DNA from: Defluviicoccus vanus
Lineage (GTDB): Bacteria > Pseudomonadota > Alphaproteobacteria > Rhodospirillales > Defluviicoccaceae
Assembly: GCF_014672695.1 (NCBI RefSeq)
Contig: NZ_CP053923.1
Coordinates: 635,227 to 641,639 of the forward strand
Length of the DNA: 6,413 nucleotides
Direction: 5' to 3'
Of the stretch, positions 1 to 6,158 are shown piece by piece. Each line of letters starts with the position of its first letter. Position 1 is the first letter of the stretch. Position numbers and translations under genes: made by a program. The notes below the pieces were generated by a model that was given only the letters and a program-made list of their open reading frames with translations, did not search any database and was not told the DNA's origin.

Positions 1-527
1 TGATGACCACGCGAGTCCCCGATTCCACGTGCGGCGGCACCATCACCCTCAGGCCGTTCTCAAGCACAGCCGGCTTGTAGGAGGAAGCAGCCGTCTGTCC
101 CTTGACCACCGGGTCAGCTTCGACGATGCGCAAGGTGACGCTCTCCGGTAGCTGCAGGCTGATCGGCTCGTCCTCGTAGAACTCGATGGTCACGTTCATG
201 TTCTCCTGGAGATAGCCGATCTGGTCTTCGCCGATGTTGTCCTTGTTGAGGGCAACCTGATCGTACGTCTCCGTATCCATAAACGTGTACATATCGCCGT
301 CGGTGTAGAGGAACTGGAACGACCGCTGGTCGAGGCGCACCTTCTCCACCGTTTCCGCAGAACGGAAACGTTCATTGAGCTTGGTGCCGTCGCGGATGTC
401 CTTCAGCTCTCTGCAGATAGGCGCCGCCCTTGCCCGGCTGGGTGTGCATGATCCGCACGGCACGCCAAAGACGGCCCTGGTGCTCGATGATCATTCCGGG
501 GCGAACGGCGTTGCCGCTTATCTTCAT
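1..527 (-). CDS. efp: Elongation factor P, 3'-truncated by window edge and frameshifted
   Basis: EF-P binds ribosomes stalled on polyproline stretches and promotes peptide bond formation. The ATG at 527 opens MKISGNAVRPG and continues through a PGKGGA loop whose lysine (residue 33) is the tip residue modified in many bacteria. After codon 39 (LQ, ending at 411) only four bases (407-410) precede the next recognisable codons, LKDIRDG from 406, where the family has two residues. The uncorrected frame stops at 372-374 after 51 residues. From 406 to the window edge the other frame stays open for 135 codons with the conserved pieces YTFMD, TLRIVEADPVVKGQTA, SSYKPA and MVPPH. With the missing bases restored, about 176 of roughly 188 residues are present; the C-terminal end lies outside. 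The gene is too conserved and important for a real null to be likely, so I read this as a two-base sequencing deletion. The family call is very secure; intactness is not. Confidence 0.93.
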
Positions 528-534
528 GACGTTG

Positions 535-538
535 CCTT
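535..538 (-). promoter_or_regulatory. Ribosome binding site of efp
   Basis: Read on the minus strand, AAGG lies seven bases before the ATG at 527. This is a reasonable Shine-Dalgarno core and spacing, and it supports that ATG as the efp start together with the typical EF-P N-terminus that follows. Confidence 0.5.
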
Positions 539-629
539 GCCGATGTAACAGGTTGGGTCGGGGTGACAGATTGGAAAGTGTGAGCGGAAGCTAGCAGGAA
601 GGCCGGCGGGGGCAACCCGGGGGTGGCGC

Positions 630-655
630 CCGAAATTGGTGACCGGAATTGGTGG
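630..655. repeat. Two-copy 13-bp tandem repeat upstream of efp
   Basis: On the plus strand, ccgaaattggtga (630-642) is followed directly by ccggaattggtgg (643-655). The copies agree at 11 of 13 positions, differing at the 4th and 13th. The repeat lies about 100-130 bases upstream of the efp start. It could be a pair of protein-binding half-sites in the efp promoter region or simply a small duplication; the sequence alone does not decide. Confidence 0.6.
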
Positions 656-729
656 CCAGAAAAGAGGCGGCGACTGCAGCGTCGACCCTGTGGAGAGGCT
701 GGCCGTCGCGAGAGGGTGAAATCTACCGC

Positions 730-3700
730 CTACGCGGGCAAATGGCTCTGCAGCAACTGCTCTAGCGGCTGCGGCGCACCAAAGACATAGCCTTGCGCGT
801 AATCGACACCGAGGTCGCGCAGGCAACACGCTGTCGCCCCATCGTGGACATACTCGGCAACGGTGACGATGCCGAGTATGTGCCCCACCTCGTTGATCGC
901 CGCCACCACCGCAGCGTCATGGGCATTGCGGCAGACATTGCGGACGAAGGAGCCGTCGATCTTCAGATAGTCTGCCGGCAATTCACGCAGGTAGCGGAAC
1001 GACGACAGGCCGGTGCCGAAGTCATCCAGGGCAAAGCGGCTGCCATGCGCCCGGATGACGGCGACAAACTCCTGCGCCTGTTCCAGGTTCTGGATCGCCG
1101 CCGTCTCGGTAAGCTCAAAACACATCCGATCCGAACGCACATCGTACTGGGTAAACTGATGCAGAAGGAAGGCGGCGAAATCCTCGGTATTCAATGAGTC
1201 GCCACAGAGATTGATCGCCAATTCGACACGCTCACCCGCTCCATTCAGCGACGCGTGGGCACGAAAGGCGCGATCGATCACCCAGCGATCGATCGCTGTC
1301 ATCAGGCCAAAGCGTTCGGCAGCCGGAATAAATGCGTCGGGCAGGATGATGCCGCCGTCGGGAGCAATCATCCGCAACAGCACTTCGTAATGATATAGCG
1401 TGCCGGATTCGCTGTTCAGCGACACGATCGGCTGGCCGTAGAGGCAGAACCGGTCCTCGGCCAATGCATCGCGCAGCGTTGCGGCGACAAGCATCTGGGC
1501 ATGATGCGGTGACGGCTGCGCCCCCTGGCGCCGATAGACGTGAACCCGGTTGCGTCCCCGCTCTTTTGCCGTGAAACAGGCAACGTCGGCCTCCGCCAGC
1601 ACCGCCTGGGCGCTTGCGGTTTCGCCGTTGACCGGGACCACGCCAGCACTGGCACCGATCTGAAAGCGACGCCCCTCCCAAGTGAACCGCCACTCGCGGA
1701 AACTGGTGACGATCGATTCGGCGATCCGCGTCGCTTCCTCGAGACTGCAGTGCTCCAGGAGGACGGCGAACTCATCGCCACCGAGCCGGGCGAGGGTATC
1801 GCGATCGCGAAACTTTCCGATCAGCCGTTCGCGCACCTGTTGCAGCAGCAGATCGCCGACCGCGTGCCCCGCCGTGTCGTTGACCAGTTTGAACTGGTCG
1901 ATATCGAAGTAGCACAGCGCATGCTCGATCCCGGCATTACGCGCCGCCGCGACCGCCTCTTCGAGGCGCTGCTCGAATTGGCGTCGGTTGGCAAGCCCAG
2001 TCAGCGCATCGTGTGCCGCCTCATGCGCCAGTTGGCGAGTGAGCCGGCGCGTCTCGCCGACATCCTGGAACACCAAGACGGCGCCGAGCACGGTGCCATC
2101 ACGGTCGCGAATAGGCGCCGCAGTGTCAGCGATCAACCGCTCCCGGCCACAGCGACTGACGAGAACGGTATGGTCGTCCGGACCAACGATCCGTCCTTCC
2201 TCCAGGCAGCGTCTGACCGCATCGGCGGCCGGAGCACGCGTCAGTTCGTTGATGACGGCAAAGACGCTCTGCAGGGGGTTGCCCGCAGCCTCGGCACTGC
2301 TCCAGCCGGTCATCACCTCGGCCACCGGGTTGAGGTATTCGACACGATAGTTTGGATCGGTGGTGATCACCGCATCCCCGATCGAATGCAAGGTGACCTG
2401 GGCGCGCTAAGCATCTCGCGAAACAGCGTGTCTTCCGTCTGCTTGCGCTGACTGATGTCTTCCGTGAACAGGGTGACGCCGCCAATCAGGCCCTCGGCGT
2501 CATACCAGGGCTGCAATTCCCAGCGCAGCCAGATCGCCGTGCCATCGGGACGGACAAACCGCTCGCCCGGCGAGCGTTCAACCGCACCACAAAGACATCG
2601 CTGGTGGATGGCGCGCCAATGCGGTGGATTCTGCGGCAGCACCTCATAGTGCGATCGACCGATCAAGCCGTCGTCATCGATGTCGAAATCGGTGATGAAG
2701 CGTCGACTCGCACCCAGATAGCACATATTACGGTCGAACATGGCGATCGCCACCGGTGCCGCATCGATGAAGCGCCGCAGCATTGCTTCCCGGTCATGCA
2801 ACGCCTGCTGAGCCAACCGCACATCGGAGATGTCGGTCGACGTGCCGATCCAGGTCTCCACCCGCCCGTCATCACCGCGAATCGCGACGGCTCGCTTTTT
2901 GAACCAGCGATAAACCCCATCGGCGCCGCGAACCCGCGCCTCCGTATCGTAGGGTTCCTGCGTGTCGATCGAGTGCTGCCAAACGGTCAGTAAGCGTTGA
3001 CGATCGTCCGGATGGATGGCTTCGATCCAGCCGTCGCCGGTCTGCGATGCCTCGGTACGACCGGTGTAGACCGCCCATTGCGGGCTGGAGTCGGTGCAAA
3101 CTCCCTCGGCATCGCAGATCCAGACCAACTGCGGCAGCGCTTCGACAAGCCTGCGCAACCGCTCTTCTCCCCGCAGGCGCTCGGCCGCGAGCAATCGCTC
3201 ACGCTTGGCGCGAACGCTCAGCGCCGCAAACGTGCCGATGGCGCCAGCAAACAACACAATGAACCCGAAGCCGATGGCGGCAATCATGTACTGTTGATGG
3301 GCACGCTGCTGGTCCGCCGCTGCTTGCGTTGCTGAGGAAATCCCGTAGCGTCGCTCCTCCGCGACGACGACGGCGCGGAGCACCTCCTCCAGGTGTTGCG
3401 CCAACTGCGCACTTTCCCGCAGGTGCTGCGGCAACCGTGCGTTGTCAGCGCCGGCACCGAACGCCTCCTCGACGGCTACGTCCAGCGAATCCAGCCACTG
3501 AAATGTAAGATCCTCCAGTTGCTGCAGCCCGTCTGCTTGCGGCTGATTGTCGCTGCTAAACTGGCGCAGCAGTTCGACCCGTCGCACAATATCGCTTCGT
3601 GCCAAAGTCCATGTCCGCAGACGTTCAGGTGCTGCATCGAGCAACACCTCGCGCTGGCTGAGTTCAGCCTGGCGGATGGCTAGCTGCATCTGCTCGCCAG

Positions 3701-3920
3701 CAAGGATGAGGTCGTTTGCTGGTGTTGCGCTGCCGCCGGCCGGGCGAACCTCACCGGGCTTGATCAACTCTGTCACAAGGTAGATCAGACTGCCGGCAAG
3801 GATCATCGCGATCAGCGCCGGCATGAAAACACGCTTCCATCCCGTAGCACCACGCTCACCCGATGCGAGCGCCGTCAGCGCCACGCAGGCGGTGACGCTT
3901 GCCCCCCGGCGGTCAGCCAC
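730..3920 (-). CDS. Membrane CHASE3-like/PAS/PAS/PAS/GGDEF/EAL cyclic-di-GMP enzyme, frameshifted
   Basis: Predicted dual-domain c-di-GMP synthase/phosphodiesterase of the inner membrane. After correcting a one-base deficit near 2403-2407 it is about 1,063 residues. In order: a membrane helix (about 31-50); a helical periplasmic region (51-211) resembling CHASE3; a second membrane helix (212-237); PAS domains at about 255-368, 380-497 and 507-625; GGDEF at about 630-795, with intact GGDEF (714-718) and an RxxD inhibitory site RDRD (705-708); and EAL at about 805-1060. The EAL motif reads EVL (846-848). The residues expected for metal binding and catalysis appear kept: the N of AINL, ELTE, DDFGTG (966-971), the K of LKID, the E of VAEYV (1023) and the Q of AQGY. 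Both activities are therefore possible. The first frame stops 11 codons past the junction; the second resumes inside the PAS-family phrase AQVTLHSIGDAV. The start is uncertain: GTG at 3920 has no good ribosome site, and an ATG at 3949 is an alternative only if a base is missing from a C-run at 3902-3907. Confidence 0.9.
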
Positions 3921-3973
3921 AGCTCGTGAATGCTGCTTAAATCAAGCATGATCAAAGGACGACAATGGCAAAG

Positions 3974-3995
3974 ATCGTCGTGGCGAAACGACGAT
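3974..3995. repeat. Perfect 8-bp inverted repeat in the leader of the GGDEF/EAL gene
   Basis: The arms ATCGTCGT (3974-3981) and ACGACGAT (3988-3995) are exact reverse complements separated by a six-base GGCGAA loop. The repeat is about 55-75 bases upstream of the GTG at 3920, so it would form a hairpin in the mRNA leader or serve as an operator. There is no T-run on the minus strand just after it, so it does not look like a terminator. GACGATG recurs at 3990-3996 and 4013-4019. Confidence 0.55.
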
Positions 3996-4091
3996 GTCTG
4001 CGCACGACGCCTGACGATGCAACCTCACTGCCGACGGTCGTTCTACTCCAACTTGCACAGAAGCCCCGGAATCTGCAAATTATGACTTATT

Positions 4092-4100
4092 TTATCCACA
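4092..4100 (+). promoter_or_regulatory. Perfect match to the DnaA-box consensus
   Basis: The nine bases TTATCCACA match the strong DnaA-box consensus exactly and lie in the most AT-rich part of the window. Weaker 7-of-9 relatives occur at 4249-4257 (TGTGGATGC, opposite orientation) and 4338-4346 (TTTTCCACG, inside hisA). The strong box overlaps the proposed promoter of the cyclic-di-GMP gene. A single exact box can occur by chance in a window this size at about the five percent level, so a function in replication or regulation is only a possibility. Confidence 0.35.
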
Positions 4101-4112
4101 TTACCTTATTAT

Positions 4113-4128
4113 CGCCAAAAGAATGCCA
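4113..4128 (-). promoter_or_regulatory. Candidate -24/-12 (sigma-54) promoter of the GGDEF/EAL gene
   Basis: On the minus strand the sequence TGGCATTCTTTTGGCG places GG (4127-4126) and GC (4115-4114) twelve bases apart, as sigma-54 RNA polymerase requires. It matches TGGCAY in full and T, G and C of the TTGCW element, with mismatches at the second T and the last base. Transcription would start near 4102 and give a leader of about 180 bases. The same stretch also offers a weaker sigma-70 reading, TTGGCG (4118-4113), a 16-base gap, then GATAAA (4096-4091). Either would transcribe toward the cyclic-di-GMP gene. Confidence 0.3.
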
Positions 4129-4203
4129 CCCACGTTAGCATAGGCGTCCCCCTTTTGGTGTACTTTATTTCAGATCTTACAAGCCCCCAAAGTGGCGCAG
4201 CAA

Positions 4204-4225
4204 ATCGCCGCGCGGCTGAGGCGAT
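4204..4225. repeat. Dyad in the spacer downstream of hisA
   Basis: ATCGCC (4204-4209) and GGCGAT (4220-4225) are exact reverse complements around a ten-base GC-rich centre. The dyad is about 105 bases beyond hisA and 75-110 bases upstream of the -24/-12 promoter candidate, a position where enhancer-binding activators of sigma-54 often bind. It is not followed by a T-run, so it is a poor terminator candidate. Short GC-rich dyads are common by chance in DNA of this composition. Confidence 0.25.
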
Positions 4226-4330
4226 GCGCGCCTGTCTTCGCGTCAATCTGTGGATGCAAGGCCAGATCGTCGCTTGGCCAACGGTTGGTGAGCCGAGCGA
4301 AATACGCCCGTGGTCAGCGAAGCCGGTCTA

Positions 4331-5059
4331 TCAGCTCTTTTCCACGAGGTGGATCGCCGCGCTGGCGTCGATACGACCGTCGTAGAGGGCGCGACCGGAA
4401 ATGACGCCGGCGATGATGCCGTCGCCGGCCGCCTTCAGTGCCTGGAGATCGGCCAGCGACGACACGCCACCCGATGCAATCACCGGAATGCCGATGGCTC
4501 GTGCGAGTGTCACCGTCCCGTCCACGTCGGCGCCGCTCAGCACGCCGTCGCGACCGATATCGGTGTAGATGATAGCGCTGACCCCGGCGCCTTCGAAGCG
4601 ACGGGCGGCATCGATCACCGAGGTCTCGGTCTGCTCACTCCATCCCTGCAGGGCAACGCGACCGTCGCGGGCATCAAGACCGACGGCGATCCGGCCGGGG
4701 TAGCGCCGGCAGGCCTCGATCACCAGCGCCGGTTCACGAACAGCAACGGTTCCGAGAATGACCCGGGCGATGCCCCGCTCGATCCAGTGGGCGATGCGAT
4801 CCAGAGTGCGGATGCCGCCACCGAGTTGAACCGGCATCGTCACCGCGGCAAGGATCGCATCCACCGCTGCCCCGTTGACCGGTTTGCCGGCAAAGGCGCC
4901 ATCCAGATCGACCACATGTAGCCATGACGCGCCGGCGGCGGCGAAGACGCGCGCCTGGTTGGCCGGGGAATCGTTGAAGACGATGGCGGTCGCCATCTCG
5001 CCTTGCTGCAGCCGCACGCAGCGGCCGCCTTTCAGATCGATCGCGGGAAAGAAGATCAT
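4331..5059 (-). CDS. hisA: Phosphoribosylformimino-5-aminoimidazole carboxamide ribotide isomerase
   Basis: HisA is the cytoplasmic (beta-alpha)8-barrel enzyme of histidine biosynthesis that isomerises ProFAR to PRFAR by an Amadori rearrangement. The 242-residue protein has the family's usual length and starts MIFFPAIDLKGG, with the first catalytic aspartate at residue 8. The second, D129, sits in GLDARDG. The phosphate-binding loops are visible as GGGIR (80-84) and ASGGVSS (195-201), with TDIGRDG at 166-172 and GRALYDG at 222-228. The start is fixed by the N-terminal motif and by a 4-base ATGA overlap with the end of hisH, which implies translational coupling; no strong ribosome site of its own is evident. 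The reading frame is intact. Its product feeds HisF, which is not encoded next to it here. Confidence 0.97.
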   Translation of the reverse strand: MIFFPAIDLKGGRCVRLQQGEMATAIVFNDSPANQARVFAAAGASWLHVVDLDGAFAGKPVNGAAVDAILAAVTMPVQLGGGIRTLDRIAHWIERGIARVILGTVAVREPALVIEACRRYPGRIAVGLDARDGRVALQGWSEQTETSVIDAARRFEGAGVSAIIYTDIGRDGVLSGADVDGTVTLARAIGIPVIASGGVSSLADLQALKAAGDGIIAGVISGRALYDGRIDASAAIHLVEKS

Positions 5060-5700
5060 GGCCGCCAGCCGAGAAAGTTGGTGATCAGCCGCAGTCCCGT
5101 CGCCTGACTCTTCTCCGGGTGAAACTGGGTGCCGACGAGATTGTCGCGGCCGATTACCGCACTGACGGGGGCGCCATAGTCGACCGTCGCCAGCACCCGG
5201 CGCGGATCGGCAGGAACAAAGGCATAGGAGTGGACAAAATAGGCATGCGCACCGGAGGCGAGCCCGGCCAGGACCGGATGCGCCGGCGCCGCGATCCGCA
5301 GATCGTTCCAGCCCATGTGCGGAATTTTCAGCCCCTCGCCCGCTGCCGGCAGCAGCGCCACCTCGCCTTCGATCCAGCCGAGCCCCGGATGATCGCCATG
5401 CTCGCGACCCACCGTCGCCATCAACTGCATGCCTACGCAGATGCCGAGGAATGGCCGCCCCTTCTCCAGCACGGCGCTGGCCAAGGCGTCGCTCATGCCG
5501 GGGAGGCCGAGCAGTCCGCGCCGGCAGTCGGCGAAGGCGCCCACACCCGGCAGAACGATCCTATCGGCGGCGGCAACCTCATCCGCATCGGCGGTCACTC
5601 GTATCCGCGCATCGACATCCGCTTCGGCGACGGCACGCTCGAAGGCCTTTGCCGCCGAGCGCAGGTTGCCCGAGCCATAATCGATGATGGCGACGATCAT
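5056..5700 (-). CDS. hisH: Imidazole glycerol phosphate synthase, glutamine amidotransferase subunit
   Basis: HisH hydrolyses glutamine and channels the ammonia into HisF, which forms imidazole glycerol phosphate and AICAR. The 214-residue protein is a class I glutamine amidotransferase of normal length. It begins MIVAIIDYGSGNLRS, has the oxyanion-strand motif PGVGAF (51-56), the nucleophile C88 in GICVGMQ, and the partner residues H194 and E196 in TQFHPEKSQ. The frame is intact. It overlaps the DUF2628 gene upstream and hisA downstream by ATGA, so the three are probably translated as a coupled set. The partner subunit HisF should be encoded elsewhere in the genome, because it is absent from the position after hisA. 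Confidence 0.97.
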   Translation of the reverse strand: MIVAIIDYGSGNLRSAAKAFERAVAEADVDARIRVTADADEVAAADRIVLPGVGAFADCRRGLLGLPGMSDALASAVLEKGRPFLGICVGMQLMATVGREHGDHPGLGWIEGEVALLPAAGEGLKIPHMGWNDLRIAAPAHPVLAGLASGAHAYFVHSYAFVPADPRRVLATVDYGAPVSAVIGRDNLVGTQFHPEKSQATGLRLITNFLGWRP

Positions 5701-6088
5701 CGCACCAGTCCTGCCGTTAGCAAGGCGTGCTGATCGAAGAATCGCTGCATCGCTTCGTCATTGCTCCGGGCGGCTACCACACCCACCTCGGCGTAACCGC
5801 GCCGGAACAGTGTCCAGCGGCGCAGGTCGTTGGCAAGCCAGCCGATCACGATGGAGAGTCCGAAGGAGATCGCCCCCTGTGTGATCGGATCCAGCCCAAC
5901 TTCCATCGCCAGACTGCCCCACAGCAGTTCAACCGCGATCAAGCCCAGGGCGACCAACCACAACCCCGAGCCCAATGCCCAAAGCCCGGAGAAAAAAACG
6001 CCAGCCAGCTGAAGCCCTCGCGCACCAGGATGACGTCGCGATCGAGGCGTTGCGTCGGCGTGCGGACGTGAACGGTATAAACACGCAT
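5697..6088 (-). CDS. Small DUF2628 membrane protein in the his operon, frameshifted
   Basis: The ATG at 6088 opens MRVYTVHVRTPTQRLDRDV and runs to GFSWLAFF. The continuation of the family pattern, FSGLWALGSGLWLVALG, is in another frame, and the switch falls at a run of seven A (plus strand 5992-5998). Adding one base gives 130 residues ending GLVR, with the TGA overlapping the hisH start. The corrected protein has a short soluble N-terminus, two hydrophobic segments (about residues 30-56 and 64-85) and a basic-to-mixed C-terminal tail. DUF2628 proteins have no established function; from memory they occur within his clusters of alphaproteobacteria, so a role linked to the operon is inference only. 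The eight-base run would encode AFFF, which suits the family, so a lost base in a homopolymer is the simplest explanation. The ribosome site is weak (GTGAG seven bases upstream). Confidence 0.85.
5709..5712 (-). promoter_or_regulatory. Ribosome binding site of hisH
   Basis: AGGA on the minus strand lies eight bases before the hisH ATG at 5700, inside the end of the DUF2628 gene. It supports the ATG that overlaps the preceding stop codon. Confidence 0.55.
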
Positions 6089-6129
6089 GGCTGGGCTCAC
6101 GTTTGCCGAAGAGGGTAGCGCCAAACAAA

Positions 6130-6145
6130 GCGGCGCTCCGGCCGC
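6130..6145 (-). other. Weak hairpin with a T-rich tail between hisB and the DUF2628 gene
   Basis: In the 70-base gap after hisB the minus strand can pair GCGGC (6145-6141) with GCCGC (6134-6130) around six bases, followed by TTTGTTT. The stem is only five base pairs and the tail is interrupted, so full termination is doubtful. It could cause pausing or partial attenuation within the operon, or be meaningless. Confidence 0.2.
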
Positions 6146-6158
6146 CGATCTGCGTCGC

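Larger units (their letters stand above)
528..729. other. Spacer between the GGDEF/EAL gene and efp
   Basis: These 202 bases lie between the stop of the cyclic-di-GMP gene (730-732) and the efp start. They are GC-rich and hold no gene I can support. They presumably contain the efp promoter, but I see no hexamer pair good enough to name. I also see no hairpin followed by a T-run that would act as an intrinsic terminator for the upstream gene. The one evident structure is the 13-bp tandem repeat listed separately. Confidence 0.6.
3921..4330. other. Non-coding spacer between hisA and the GGDEF/EAL gene
   Basis: About 410 bases without a supported gene. Going from hisA toward the next gene there is a GC-rich part (about 4190-4330) with a dyad, an AT-rich patch (about 4078-4120) with a DnaA-box match and promoter candidates, then a leader (about 3950-4070) with a perfect inverted repeat and several ACGAC/GACGAT repeats. 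Short dyads such as CCAAC-G-GTTGG (4278-4288) also occur. No intrinsic terminator with a clear T-run follows hisA, and no hisF is present. The segment most likely carries the promoter and 5' leader of the cyclic-di-GMP gene. Confidence 0.6.

Noticed and set aside
403..829. Minus-strand open frames between the GGDEF/EAL end and efp
   Set aside because: They overlap the ends of two well-supported genes in wrong frames and are rich in Arg, Pro and Ala, as expected of shadow frames.
1540..2451. Plus-strand open frame of 303 codons opposite the GGDEF/EAL gene
   Set aside because: It is the antisense shadow of a strongly recognisable GGDEF/PAS coding region, a common effect at high GC content.
4274..4288. 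TTGGCCAA and CCAAC-G-GTTGG dyads as a terminator after hisA
   Set aside because: The loop is too short for a hairpin and no T-run follows, so a terminator is not supported.
4155..4385. Plus-strand open frame of 76 codons across the spacer and the end of hisA
   Set aside because: It runs into hisA antisense, resembles no family I know, has no good ribosome site and its composition looks like chance in GC-rich DNA.
4310..4921. Plus-strand open frame of 203 codons opposite hisA
   Set aside because: It is antisense to an intact, motif-complete hisA.
5119..5733. Plus-strand open frame of 204 codons opposite hisH
   Set aside because: hisH on the other strand has every catalytic motif; the plus-strand translation shows no family features.
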